This document shows, in pieces, positions 37,201-45,365 of a stretch of DNA of 64,000 nucleotides. A program made the translations under genes and the position numbers. This DNA comes from Bacteroidota bacterium (GTDB lineage: Bacteria > Bacteroidota > Bacteroidia > JACPRZ01), in NCBI GenBank assembly GCA_016193485.1, contig JACPRZ010000029.1, positions 1-64,000 of the forward strand, given 5' to 3'. The notes below the pieces were generated by a model. It was not told where the DNA came from. It saw nothing but the letters and a program-made list of their open reading frames with translations, and did not search any database. Positions within the stretch are counted from its first letter, which is position 1. Every line of letters starts with the position of its first letter.

Positions 37201-40200
37201 TCATGCTTATTCTGCCGGGGGAGTATATTCAGTTACCCACACGGTTACCAATGGCTGCGGTACCGGCAACCCTGAAGAGCGATCAATAATCGTAGATGTT
37301 CCTGTTGTTGATTTTTCGGGTTTGGGATTATCCTATTGCCTTAACGCGTCTCCGGTAAACCTGAACGGAAATCCGGGAGGAGGCATATTCAGCGGTTCCG
37401 GGATAAGCGGCAGTTTCTTTGATCCCCCTGCTGCAGGAACCGGGATTCACAACATTACTTATTCCTATACCAATTCCAACGGATGTCCGGGATCAAATAC
37501 ACATATAACAACCGTCAGTCCCCTGCCGCCTGCTGATGCGGGAACAGACCGGTTCATGTGTTCAGGCGATACTTTCCAGTTAAACGGAACGGGGGGGGTA
37601 TATTATTCATGGAGCCCTTCTTCCGGTTTAAGCGATACCATGATACCCGATCCGATAGCGAGCCCTTCAGCATCAACCCCTTATTATTTGACGGTTACCG
37701 ACTCCCAGGGCTGCAGTGCAACCGATACTGTGTTCATAACCGTAGCATCCTCGCTGACCGCTGATGCCGGCCCGGATGTTGACCTCTGCGAAGGCGACTC
37801 TGTGATGCTGAACGGTTCAGGGGGGGGCGCTTACTCCTGGTATCCTTCCGGTGGGTTAAGCAATACGACTATCGCCAACCCGTACGCATCTCCTTCCGCT
37901 ACAACGGTTTATTACATGGCCGTCTCCAGCGCAAGTTGTTCGGATACCGATTCGGTAGTGGTGACTTTCTTTACACCTTTATCGGTGAATATTACTGCCA
38001 GCGATTCGGTTATCCGGTGTCCGGGCAATACGGTTAACCTGACTTCAAGTTCGGCTGCAGGATATTTATGGAGTACGGGTAATACGTCCTCATCCATAAC
38101 AGTGGGCGTAAGCGGTGCATATAGTGTTACCATAACCGATGCTAACGGATGTAACAATACCGCAACCCTGTTTATCCCCGCTGTACCCCCGATGATTACT
38201 GCGTTGAATGTCACAAACAGCACTTGCGTTGGAGTGTGCAACGGATCTATTGATGCCGGTGTAAGCGGTGGCGCCCCCCCTTATACCTATCAATGGGATG
38301 ACCCGTTATCACAAACCACATCCTTCATATCGGGACTTTGCATCGGCACATACCATCTTACGGTAACCGATGATAATGGATGTGTGATGACCGATTCGGC
38401 AACCATAAGCCAGCCGCCTCCGCTTGCGGCAACAAATTCTGTGAATAATGTTTCCTGTTATGATTCATGCAACGGATCGGCCACGCTCAGCGTTACAGGA
38501 GGACTTCCTCCGTATAACTTTACATGGAGCAGCGGAGCCACTTCGGCAACCGCCACCGGCTTGTGTGCGGATACTTTTGGTGTGACCATAACCGACCTTA
38601 AAGGTTGTTTGCTTACATCATCGGTAATAATTACAAAACCATCAAAGATTGCCACTAACGTTACCTCTGCCGGTATAACATGCAATGGCGGTACGTGTGA
38701 CGGTACAGCATCTGTTTCCGCTTCTGGCGGGACTCCAGGATACTCTTACCTCTGGTCAACAGGTGATTCAACCCTGTCAATGCCCAACTTATGTACCGGT
38801 GTTTACTACGTAGCGGTTTTTGACGGAAATAACTGCAATGTAATTGATTCCGCAATTATTTCCGAACCAACTGCCATTACTGCCACTGCCGCTGCTACTG
38901 CCGCTTCCTGCAATGGAGTATGCGATGGCATGGCTACTGCCAATCCAGGAGGGGGAACGCCTCCTTATTTCTTTGCCTGGAGCACCGGAGCGACAATTGA
39001 CACTGCTTCCGGCCTCTGCCCGGGAACTTATACCGTTACAGTCACCGATGCCAAAGGATGTTCGAAGATTGATTCAACATCGGTAACCGAACCCGCAACT
39101 CTTACAGCAGTTGTATCAGTGACAAACATTAACTGTAATGGCGATTGCAACGGAATTGCGCAGGTGATTCCTGCCGGTGGAACCCCTTCATACAATTATT
39201 TATGGAGCAATGTTTCTACTGATAATCCTCAAACCGGACTTTGCCCGGGTACATATTATGTTACGGTGATAGACGCCAATGGTTGTACCGACACTGCAAG
39301 CGGAACAATTACCGAACCGCCCGCGTGGTTGGCTTCTGTAAGTGGAACTGATAATACCTGCAGCGGTGGAAATAGCGGAAGCGCTGATGTAACTGTTACA
39401 AACGGCTCTGGAACTTTCCAATACTCGTGGTCAAATGGTGCCGTTACAGAAGATATTTCAGGTGTCACGGCAGGAACTTATTCCTGCACCGTGGTGGATG
39501 TAACTTGCAGCGATACCATTATCCTTTCAGTTACTATTACTGAACCATCTGCGCTTTCATTAATTCCCGGCAGTCAAAATGCTTCCTGCGGAGTGAATGA
39601 CGGCTCTGCATGGGTGACCGTAACCGGTGGTACGCCCGGTTATTCATATTTATGGAATGATTCACTTGGACAGACCAATGATACTGCGCTATCATTTTAT
39701 GCAGGGTTATATTGCGTTACAGTTACCGATGGTAATAGTTGTACGGTAACCGCCTGCATCGGTGTAAATAATATTGGCGCGCCTGTAATAAGTTTAGATA
39801 CGGTAATGAATGTTTCCTGCAATAGCGGCAATGACGGTGAAATTTATATCACTGCAACAGGTGCCGGAACTTTGACTTACAACTGGAACAATGGGGAAAG
39901 TACAGATGACCTACAGGGCGTCTCAGCAGGGACTTATGTTGTTTCGGTAACCGATTCAGTCGGATGTATTGTGGTAAATTCTTTTGATGTTTATGAGCCG
40001 CTTCCAATTGCAATCTCCTTTACATATTCTGATGTGTCATGTTATTCATTGTGCAATGGTTTCGCTTCATCATCGGTATCCGGAGGTACCCCCCCTTACC
40101 AGTATTTATGGAACACGAATGATACGTCAGGTTCCGTAATGGGATTATGTGCCGGAGATTATTTGATAACCGTAACCGATGACAATTCCTGCACCGGAAT

Positions 40201-42073
40201 TGACAGCATTACCGTCACCGAACCCTCTCAACTTGCAATTACAACGGGCAGCGGTAACGCAACCTGCGGAAATGGTGATGGCTTTGCTTTTGTCAATGCT
40301 TCTGGAGGAATACCTCCTTATTATTATCAGTGGAATGATTCGCTCGCGCAGTCAACCGATACGGCTGTAGGTTTATATGCAGGAACTTATAGTGTAATTG
40401 TTGCCGATACAAATAATTGCACCGTTACAGGGACAGCAATGGTGATTAATACCGGTGCGTCTGTTGTTACCGTTGATTCGGTTTTCAATGTAACCTGCAA
40501 TAGTGACAGCGATGGCGCTGTTTATATAACCGCAAGCGGAGCGGGAACGCTATCGTACAACTGGTCTGATAATAGTGTCAATGAAGATGCAACTGGATTA
40601 AGCGGTGGAACTTACTTTGTTTCGGTGACAGATTCAGCCGGATGTATTGCTGTTGTTTCAGCATCTATTAACGAACCGGTATTGCTTACTGCCACTGCCA
40701 CTGCCACTGCCGCTTTCTGTTTTAATGATTCCTCTGCTTCCGCCTCCGCCTTCGCCTCCGGTGGTACCCCCCCTTATTCGTACTTATGGAGTAATGGAGA
40801 TGTCGATTCACTGGCAGCGGCAGTAGGCAGCGGCAGTTACACCGTAACCGTAACCGATGCAAACGGGTGCACTTCAATTTCTTCATCAACTGTAACCGAA
40901 CCTGCTGCTATTGTAACTTCATCTGCATCTGTATCTCCATCATGCAATGGCGACAGCACCGGCTCAATTGACCTGACAGTAAGCGGTGGAACTGGCTCAT
41001 ATAGTTTCAACTGGTCGGATGGCAGTAATAATGAAGACCGTAATAACATTGGTGCGGGATCTTATAGTGTTACTATTACTGACGGAAACAATTGTACTGC
41101 ATCAGATTCAATGTCAGTAACGGAACCGGCTGTTCTTTCCGCATCTATATCTTCAATCGATGTAACCTGTTACAGTGCGTGCGATGGAAACGTATGGGCA
41201 GTTATGTCAGGCGGTACACCGCCATACTCACCTGTTTGGAGTACCGGTTGTACCTCTTCCGGTTGTACCAATTTATGCGTTGGATGGTGCGGATTTAACC
41301 TTGTTGACAACAACGGCTGTACCTTTTTAGATTCCATTTACATCAATGAACCAGCCCTTCTGACTGCTACAGCCACTGCTACGTCTACTTCCTGCTACGG
41401 AATTTGTGACGGATCAGTAACTGCAACCGCAAGCGGAGGCATCATTCCATATACATATCTTGGTACCGGTTCAGGTTTCTGCCAGGGAAATTATCCCGTT
41501 ACGGTTACCGATGCCAACGGCTGCATTGCCTCTGATTCAACACTTGTCACCGAACCTGCGATGCTTGTTATTGACTCTCTCACTATGACCAAAGCAAGTT
41601 GTCAGTCCTGCCCGGACGGAACTGCCAGCATGTTTGTAAGCGGAGGTACCGGTACATTATCGTATACATGGAGCAATGGCGAAATTACAAGTACAATTAC
41701 AGGTCTTGCATCCGATACTTTTTTTGTAACGGTCAATGATGCCAACGGTTGCATCGCAACGGGTAGTGTTTTTGTGGATTTCCTGGTAACTCAATCCGAA
41801 ATTTCCATCCCGATGGCTATCGGGACGCAATCCGCAATATTTATCTATCCGAATCCGGCAAAAGATGTTCTCTATCTGAATTTTGAGGGTAATGGTGTAT
41901 CTGTTTATGAAATCCGTCTCGTGAATATATTTGGTCAGGAAATATTGACCGTAAAAGTTCCATCCGGAAAAACAATGCCGTTGTATGTGGGAGATTTGGC
42001 GGAGGGGATGTACAGGATGGTGGTGATGACGGGAAATGAAATTTCCGGAGTGAATGTCATGATTGAAAAATAA
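31265..42073 (+). CDS. Giant PKD and SprB-repeat surface protein with T9SS type A tail (3602 residues)
   Basis: The start ATG gives a signal peptide (MKKTLFAAAAFFQMQLLSAQ). Residues about 20-1480 are PKD-like domains arranged in a higher-order unit of about 325 residues (four PKD domains each), recognisable by WNFGDG, HTYNDTG, NGNFNI and GCxPFxVxFTNTSS. More PKD domains follow to about 2009, then Ig-like domains (about 2012-2235; CSGDTFQLNGTGGVYYSWSPSSG), 16 SprB repeats (about 2309-3502) and a type A sorting domain (about 3518-3602; IFIYPNPAKDVLYL, NIFGQEIL, GMYRMVV). PKD and SprB domains are extracellular protein- or sugar-binding or spacer modules, so a long adhesin or stalk is likely. A palindrome lies in frame just before YPNP. 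It is the longest gene in the window and is followed by a terminator. Confidence 0.93.
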   Translation: MKKTLFAAAAFFQMQLLSAQPDASFTFTPDSACTPDSVTFTNTSTNMPPGATYTWSWGDFSSYNGFDTSHTYWSSGAKAVTLNAYDQFGGWLDDYSAVVFIRNGHNGNFNISKNPACPNEPVNFDPSGNNFIQWDFGDGFTSSMSWETHSYSSEGNYNVMCIVSTDCGNDTIIKAVTISNSALPNVLFNISPNNQCPNTPVNFYPNDYSGSHYWSFSDGFDTNAASFPRTFDTAGNYTVVHMVTNICGNSDSDSAVVVIVDTIFPDAAFTLGPNPQCPNKNINFSPMFWDGNHFWELGDGFTSSSSSIGHSFSDTGFFSAIHTVTNGCNNQSKDTQYVSISDTILCVNFSVSEDTGCIPFYVAFTNTSSNYPPGSYFVWDFADGSPNDTNFNSAHTYNPWSGTFWVGLNLYDSTNSNIGFAQRIVFASWGHNGNFNINPDTACPGQQVNFNANGNSFIQWNFGDSTTSFIEWETHTYNDTGVYNVMCIVNTACGPDTIIKIVTITTNTSPDAQFNINPNPACPDRFIGFSPQDYSGTHNWSFSDGYDTNITSFYRLFDTLGNYTVIHTITDVCGGSNSDTAIVFIVDTIYPDAGFSFYPSPTCPNSLIYFDPDWDEFTHFWSFSDGYTSTSPTVYHSFDTAGAYTAIHTITNTCNRQSSDTQFVSIVDSILCVSFSMNPGSGCAPLDVAFTNSSSNFPPGSYFVWNFNDGSPYDTSFNAVHTFNNWWSVWVYLTLYDSSGFFIDDYSRQVQISWGHNGNFNISPNPACPGQQVNFDPNGNNFIQWNFGDSTTSTNPWEWHTYNDTGIYNVMCIVNTGCGPDTIIKILTISTGTSPNAQFSIDPNPSCPNSLVNFDPQLPDGAHNWLFSDGMDTNITYLMRSFIAIGAYSVIHTITDACGGSNSDTAVVNIVDTITPVASFTVSNNLTCPGNNINCWPNQWDGSHYWEFSDGFTAFSASTNHAFSDTGYYSVIHRITNSCNVQNSDTQYISVVDTLTCVSFIVNKDTGCTPFDAVFTNTSSNYPPGSYFSWNYGDGSPSDTGFNATHTYYWTGWFYPELKLFDSAGYNLGNSTRQIIVNSGSNGNFNISKLTACPGEVLNFDPNGNNLFQWNFGDGFTSTNYNDTHSYNTTGTYNVLCILNTSCGLDTLSKTVTVSDSAMPDPQFNFSPNYVCPGTFISFSPYDWSGSHTWSFSDGLDTNTASYSKSFAAAGVYTVIHTITNSCGNSDSDTAYVNIINSLYPDAAFNFSPGSACPNSNINFWPNQWDGSHYWDFGDGYNSSFSSPGHSFAAIGTYTVIHTITNGCNNQDSDTAIVSIVDTLQCISFIMSGDTGCTPFSVVFTNTTSGNPPDSYFVWNFNDGSPYDTSFNSAHTFNNSGWYTVYLNMYDTFGNYLGNSSKQVIVNWGHNGDFNISKTSICPGEQITFDPNGNNFIQWNFGDGFTSTQWWTTHTYSGTGIYNVLCIVNTSCGPDTITKTVTVSAGAIPPVQAVVNQNTVCPGDVLYFDTQDDFASYLWNFGDATTSNIADPTHAYSVTGNYQVILTVTNDCGNSNNDTLQISVQNNVPADASFNYGCCNPACPYSIIEFNGNASGFFNWSYGDGIFDTGSNVQHFYTDTGYYMLQLIHTNSCGNSDSAFMGVTVQYNPTNKPNASFEFEGYGWPSPDTITVCTGEEVEFRDNSWANNNGPLTYIWLFGDGDSSLIRNPNHIYFTSGFYAVQLIAENSCQGKDTAVKWVIADPAASPNSALMLMPDPSFSVCPGTGFSFIDDVIKEEYSGYSYSVWFGDGDSAVNINSVAIPNSPVLAIHYYDSAGIYNYLFISTNSCGISDSLAGTINVVDSNQSLPFFAEHFDNGGGQGYDSTFCPGDTVTFLALGGTTYLWQFPGASTSTGFLVSHAFDSMGVWPVSVIITNGCGVSDTLYDTIIVSNTQVPGSWFDVNDNFACGGDTLFFDAGGWFGNAPVVHFWDFGDGTTSSLENPAHAYSAGGVYSVTHTVTNGCGTGNPEERSIIVDVPVVDFSGLGLSYCLNASPVNLNGNPGGGIFSGSGISGSFFDPPAAGTGIHNITYSYTNSNGCPGSNTHITTVSPLPPADAGTDRFMCSGDTFQLNGTGGVYYSWSPSSGLSDTMIPDPIASPSASTPYYLTVTDSQGCSATDTVFITVASSLTADAGPDVDLCEGDSVMLNGSGGGAYSWYPSGGLSNTTIANPYASPSATTVYYMAVSSASCSDTDSVVVTFFTPLSVNITASDSVIRCPGNTVNLTSSSAAGYLWSTGNTSSSITVGVSGAYSVTITDANGCNNTATLFIPAVPPMITALNVTNSTCVGVCNGSIDAGVSGGAPPYTYQWDDPLSQTTSFISGLCIGTYHLTVTDDNGCVMTDSATISQPPPLAATNSVNNVSCYDSCNGSATLSVTGGLPPYNFTWSSGATSATATGLCADTFGVTITDLKGCLLTSSVIITKPSKIATNVTSAGITCNGGTCDGTASVSASGGTPGYSYLWSTGDSTLSMPNLCTGVYYVAVFDGNNCNVIDSAIISEPTAITATAAATAASCNGVCDGMATANPGGGTPPYFFAWSTGATIDTASGLCPGTYTVTVTDAKGCSKIDSTSVTEPATLTAVVSVTNINCNGDCNGIAQVIPAGGTPSYNYLWSNVSTDNPQTGLCPGTYYVTVIDANGCTDTASGTITEPPAWLASVSGTDNTCSGGNSGSADVTVTNGSGTFQYSWSNGAVTEDISGVTAGTYSCTVVDVTCSDTIILSVTITEPSALSLIPGSQNASCGVNDGSAWVTVTGGTPGYSYLWNDSLGQTNDTALSFYAGLYCVTVTDGNSCTVTACIGVNNIGAPVISLDTVMNVSCNSGNDGEIYITATGAGTLTYNWNNGESTDDLQGVSAGTYVVSVTDSVGCIVVNSFDVYEPLPIAISFTYSDVSCYSLCNGFASSSVSGGTPPYQYLWNTNDTSGSVMGLCAGDYLITVTDDNSCTGIDSITVTEPSQLAITTGSGNATCGNGDGFAFVNASGGIPPYYYQWNDSLAQSTDTAVGLYAGTYSVIVADTNNCTVTGTAMVINTGASVVTVDSVFNVTCNSDSDGAVYITASGAGTLSYNWSDNSVNEDATGLSGGTYFVSVTDSAGCIAVVSASINEPVLLTATATATAAFCFNDSSASASAFASGGTPPYSYLWSNGDVDSLAAAVGSGSYTVTVTDANGCTSISSSTVTEPAAIVTSSASVSPSCNGDSTGSIDLTVSGGTGSYSFNWSDGSNNEDRNNIGAGSYSVTITDGNNCTASDSMSVTEPAVLSASISSIDVTCYSACDGNVWAVMSGGTPPYSPVWSTGCTSSGCTNLCVGWCGFNLVDNNGCTFLDSIYINEPALLTATATATSTSCYGICDGSVTATASGGIIPYTYLGTGSGFCQGNYPVTVTDANGCIASDSTLVTEPAMLVIDSLTMTKASCQSCPDGTASMFVSGGTGTLSYTWSNGEITSTITGLASDTFFVTVNDANGCIATGSVFVDFLVTQSEISIPMAIGTQSAIFIYPNPAKDVLYLNFEGNGVSVYEIRLVNIFGQEILTVKVPSGKTMPLYVGDLAEGMYRMVVMTGNEISGVNVMIEK
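31320..35710 (+). repeat. Higher-order PKD repeat, unit about 975 bp
   Basis: The phrase C(I/V)xF…GC(T/I/A)PxxxxFTN recurs at about 32295, 33272, 34247 and 35222, with a first related copy near 31322. The spacing is about 975 bp (325 codons). Each unit contains four PKD-like domains. The last copy is only about half present before the pattern changes. Confidence 0.8.
41808..41825. repeat. Palindrome TCCCGATGGCTATCGGGA inside coding sequence
   Basis: This 18-bp palindrome (arms TCCCGAT/ATCGGGA) lies in frame and encodes IPMAIGT, immediately before the YPNP motif of the type A tail. The same sequence with one change forms the core of palindrome B at 24813-24830, so it is a dispersed element, not a codon coincidence. 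Confidence 0.7.
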
Positions 42074-42095
42074 AATATAGAAGTTCTTTTGATTT

Positions 42096-42136
42096 ATGCT
42101 GATCTGAATGATTTTGCAAATCATTCCGTCAGTGTA
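42096..42136. repeat. Dispersed palindromic element (relative of the one at 14.5 kb)
   Basis: It contains a perfect hairpin GAATGATTT-TGC-AAATCATTC (42106-42126) and ends ATTCCGTCAGTGTA. Bases 42096-42114 are the exact reverse complement of 14526-14544. Confidence 0.7.
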
Positions 42137-42138
42137 CC

Positions 42139-42172
42139 AGCCATTCCGGTATCCAGCGGAGTGGCTTTTTTA
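42139..42172 (+). terminator. Intrinsic terminator after the 3602-residue gene
   Basis: Stem AGCCATTCC (42139-42147) pairs with GGAGTGGCT (42158-42166), with one G-T pair and a 10-nt loop, followed by a run of T. It lies 65 bp after the stop codon and just before the candidate promoter of the next gene. Confidence 0.75.
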
Positions 42173-42174
42173 TT

Positions 42175-42182
42175 TATATTTG
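42175..42182 (+). promoter_or_regulatory. Candidate -7 element for the PorV/PorQ-like gene
   Basis: TATATTTG matches TAnnTTTG exactly and lies 27 bp upstream of the ATG at 42209, directly after the terminator. No clear -33 element is visible. Confidence 0.4.
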
Positions 42183-42208
42183 TCTGAATAAAACCTTTTA
42201 CCGGAATA

Positions 42209-43030
42209 ATGAAGCGCATATTTCTCCTTTTAGTTTCCGTATTAATATTTCAATCATCGGACATATTTGCTTCCGGAGAAAATGTACCTGCCGGGGCGCG
42301 TTCAGCCGGCATGGGAAATGCATCCGTAACGCATGGCGATATATGGTCGGCTTTCAATAACCAGGCGGGGCTTTCTGAAGTTTCTTCAATTTCAGCCGGT
42401 GTTTTCTACGAAAACCGTTTCTTCATGCCGGCACTGGGACTAAAGGGGGGGGGAATTGTCTTGCCCTCAAAATACGGTGTCTTCAGCGCAAGCGGATTTT
42501 CCTTTGGGTATAAGGTTTATAGCGAAACCAATGCCGGTATCGCTTATGCCCGATCCTTCAGCGAAAATTTTTCTGCAGGGATGAAATTCAGTTATATGAA
42601 AGTGCAGATGGGAGATGTTTATGGCAGTAAGGGATTGATCATTGCCGAAGCGGGCGTCCGCGCCAGACTTTCGAAAAATATGATGATGGGCATGCATATT
42701 TACAATCCCGCCCGTTCAAAACTCGCTTCCTACAACGATGAACGTATAGCGGCCATCATGCGGCTGGGTATTGATTACCGTTTTTCAAAAAAAGTACTCG
42801 TTTGCACTGAAGCGGAAAAGGATATTGAGATGAAACCGGTATTTAAAGCGGGTGTCGAATACCTTCCGGCAGAAGCGCTATATGTACGTGCCGGGGTATC
42901 AACAAATCCGGGAACTACATCTTTCGGAATCGGGCTCAATCTTAAACATCTTAAAATTGACATTGCAACCGGATACCATTCCGTTCTCGGATATTCACCG
43001 CAGGTGGCGTTGAGTTATTCGGTAAAATAA
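42209..43030 (+). CDS. PorV/PorQ-like outer-membrane beta-barrel protein
   Basis: The 273-residue product has a signal peptide (ending near DIFASG) and then GARSAGMGNASV, the N-terminal hallmark of the PorV/PorQ family of 14-stranded FadL-like barrels in Bacteroidota. The rest is a series of amphipathic strands with alternating Gly and aromatic residues, ending in a strand typical of outer-membrane proteins (QVALSYSVK). It is not PorV itself, which lies at the right edge of the window and is clearly different. The next gene starts 42 bp downstream, so the two probably form an operon. It could be an accessory T9SS component or an unrelated barrel; the sequence alone does not decide. Confidence 0.75.
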   Translation: MKRIFLLLVSVLIFQSSDIFASGENVPAGARSAGMGNASVTHGDIWSAFNNQAGLSEVSSISAGVFYENRFFMPALGLKGGGIVLPSKYGVFSASGFSFGYKVYSETNAGIAYARSFSENFSAGMKFSYMKVQMGDVYGSKGLIIAEAGVRARLSKNMMMGMHIYNPARSKLASYNDERIAAIMRLGIDYRFSKKVLVCTEAEKDIEMKPVFKAGVEYLPAEALYVRAGVSTNPGTTSFGIGLNLKHLKIDIATGYHSVLGYSPQVALSYSVK

Positions 43031-43072
43031 CAATCACAAGAATAAAAGAATACAAGAAGTCAGGAAGCCAAG

Positions 43073-45229
43073 ATGCCAAGAGGATTCGCCAAAAAAAATA
43101 TCCACTGCTATAGGGTAAGACCTCTTTACCTCCTTACCTCCTTACCTCTTTACCTCTTTACTTCCTTCTTATTTTCACCTCACTCCTTATTTTCCCAGGA
43201 AGAAAAAGAAAATGAAAAGGAAAATATTGTTGAACAGAAAATTGAAAATATTGCCGAAACCAACGAAGAAGAGGAATCGGATTATACTTCCCTGCTTGAT
43301 GAACTGAATCACTACCTTGACAACCCGCTGAACCTGAATAACGCTTCGAGGGAAGAACTTGAATCGCTGCAATTGCTGAGCGATGTGCAGGTAAATAACC
43401 TTCTCATGCACATTAAACAGAACGGCAAACTGATAGTGCCGCATGAATTGCAGACCATAGACGGTTTTGACCCGGAATCCATTAATCGCATCATGCCGTT
43501 CGTCATTATTTCACCGGAGGATATCATTCCGCGCACTTCCCTTCGCAGCATGATTGAGGACAGCAGGAATGAACTTTTTATACGGTACCAGTCGCTTGTT
43601 GAAGATCAGAAGGGGTTTCTTCCGGCTGACAGCGCCACTATGGCGGCAAAACCGAACGATTATTTTCTTGGCAGCAAACCGAGAATTTATGCCCGGTACA
43701 GGTTCAAATACGCCAACCGGATCAGCATCGGTATTACCGGTGAAAAGGACTCTGGCGAGGAATTTTTTAAGGGCACGCAGAAAAACGGCTTTGATTTTTA
43801 TTCGGCTCACTTTTACCTGAAGGATTTCGGATTTCTCAAAGCCCTTGCCATCGGTGATTATCATGCCCAGTTCGGACAGGGACTCGCTTTCTGGTCCGGC
43901 TACGGCTACAATAAATCATCGGATGTATCTGCAGTAAAAAAGAAGGGTGGCGGTCTCAAACCCTATACTTCGGTTGATGAGAATCTTTTCCTGAGAGGGG
44001 GGGGGATAACTGCAGGATTGAAAGGGTTTGACCTCACCGCTTTTTATTCCTCTAAAAAGATTGACGGAAATATCTCAGTTTATGATACCCTTACGGAAGA
44101 TGTGCAACTGGTTACTTCATTTCAAACTACCGGTTACCATACAATTCCTTCTGAACTTGCCGACAAGGATGCCGTTGGCGAAATGATTTATGGCGGCAAC
44201 TTTTCTTTTAACAGCCGCAGATTTCATGCCGGAATAACTGCGGTGCGTTCCGAATATGATGCAATGCTGTCACGGGACCTTACCTTTTACAACCGGTTTG
44301 AATTTATCGGAAACAAAAACAGTGTTCTCGGATTTGATTACGGAACTACCGTACGGAACATGAACCTTTTCGGGGAAATTTCGCGAAGTATGAACGGGGG
44401 TATCGCATTCCTCAACGGATTGATCATAAGCATTGACCCGCGGGTATCTTTTTCGGCCGTTTACCGGAATTATAAAAAAGAATTTCAGCCCATATATAGC
44501 GCTGCATTCGGTGAAAGCACAAAAAATATCAATGAAGAGGGAATTTACATGGGAGTGCAGATGAAACTGCCCAACCGTTTTACCCTCTCTGCTTATTATG
44601 ATTATTTTAAATTCCCCTGGATGAAATACCTGGTGGATGCCCCTTCAACCGGCTCCGATTATCTTGTACAATTAAACTACACCCCTTTCAAAAAACTGGA
44701 TATGTATATGCGCGTGCGGCAGCGCGATAAATTCAAAAACCAATATACAACTGATGATGCAGATATTGATTATATCGCTCCTTATTCACAGGTGAATTAC
44801 AGGTATAATATTTCCTATCAGGTTACTCCTGCCGTTAAGTTGCGCAGCAGGGTTGAATACCTGACATATACGCTTAACAGCGGGGTTCCGGCTGACGGCT
44901 ACCTCATTTACCAGGATTTTATCTACAAAATCCACGGAAGTCCCTTCTCGGTAGTAACCCGTTATGCGTTTTTTGATACCGATAATTATGACACCCGCAT
45001 TTATATGTATGAAAGCGATGTGGTGGGAGCATATTCCGTACCCGCGGTTTATTACAAGGGGGGGAGGGGATACTTCATGCTGCGGTACAGGATTTTTCAC
45101 CGGGTTGACCTCTGGCTGCGTTATGCCCGAACATTTTATACAAATAAAGATGTAATCGGCACGGATATCTACGAAATTCAGGCAAATCACAAATCGGAAG
45201 TAAAAGTGCAGGTGAAGATTGGGTTTTAA
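43073..45229 (+). CDS. Helix-hairpin-helix outer-membrane protein
   Basis: The 718-residue product has a signal-peptide-like start (PLYLLTSLPLYLFTSF, then SLFSQ), a low-complexity Glu/Asn linker, and a ComEA-like helix-hairpin-helix region (about 85-145; PLNLNNASREELESL, then VPHELQTIDGF). A long run of beta strands follows, ending in KVQVKIGF like an outer-membrane barrel. Such fusions are common in Bacteroidota but have no firmly known role that I can name. The start is uncertain, because the ATG lies in a low-complexity repeat-like leader and the signal peptide is encoded by an octanucleotide repeat. A run of nine G occurs at 43997-44005. Probably co-transcribed with the barrel gene upstream. 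Confidence 0.8.
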   Translation: MPRGFAKKNIHCYRVRPLYLLTSLPLYLFTSFLFSPHSLFSQEEKENEKENIVEQKIENIAETNEEEESDYTSLLDELNHYLDNPLNLNNASREELESLQLLSDVQVNNLLMHIKQNGKLIVPHELQTIDGFDPESINRIMPFVIISPEDIIPRTSLRSMIEDSRNELFIRYQSLVEDQKGFLPADSATMAAKPNDYFLGSKPRIYARYRFKYANRISIGITGEKDSGEEFFKGTQKNGFDFYSAHFYLKDFGFLKALAIGDYHAQFGQGLAFWSGYGYNKSSDVSAVKKKGGGLKPYTSVDENLFLRGGGITAGLKGFDLTAFYSSKKIDGNISVYDTLTEDVQLVTSFQTTGYHTIPSELADKDAVGEMIYGGNFSFNSRRFHAGITAVRSEYDAMLSRDLTFYNRFEFIGNKNSVLGFDYGTTVRNMNLFGEISRSMNGGIAFLNGLIISIDPRVSFSAVYRNYKKEFQPIYSAAFGESTKNINEEGIYMGVQMKLPNRFTLSAYYDYFKFPWMKYLVDAPSTGSDYLVQLNYTPFKKLDMYMRVRQRDKFKNQYTTDDADIDYIAPYSQVNYRYNISYQVTPAVKLRSRVEYLTYTLNSGVPADGYLIYQDFIYKIHGSPFSVVTRYAFFDTDNYDTRIYMYESDVVGAYSVPAVYYKGGRGYFMLRYRIFHRVDLWLRYARTFYTNKDVIGTDIYEIQANHKSEVKVQVKIGF
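43121..43160 (+). repeat. Octanucleotide tandem repeat in the signal peptide
   Basis: Five consecutive 8-bp units of consensus CCTCYTTA start at 43121, 43129, 43137, 43145 and 43153; a sixth, degenerate unit follows. Because 8 is not a multiple of 3, gain or loss of one unit would shift the frame between the start codon and the mature protein. Confidence 0.85.
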
Positions 45230-45283
45230 GAGGGGATATACGCGCACTCTTACTCTTATCCTCACTTGTAAAGCGGGCAAAAA

Positions 45284-45291
45284 TAAATTTG
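45284..45291 (+). promoter_or_regulatory. Candidate promoter for the 3324-residue gene
   Basis: TAAATTTG matches TAnnTTTG. A TTG lies at 45266-45268, giving a spacer of 15 bp, slightly short of the usual range. The leader would be about 70 nt. Confidence 0.35.
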
Positions 45292-45365
45292 GACAATTCA
45301 AATGAATACCCTACCTTTACGGCACTTTACCAAAACCCGTTTCATAACCTCTAAAATCCTCCGCT

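Noticed and set aside
42209-43030. Naming this barrel SprF or PorP
   Set aside because: It has the ARSAGMGNA start of the PorV/PorQ family and lacks the QDPQFSQY-type start of PorP/SprF proteins.
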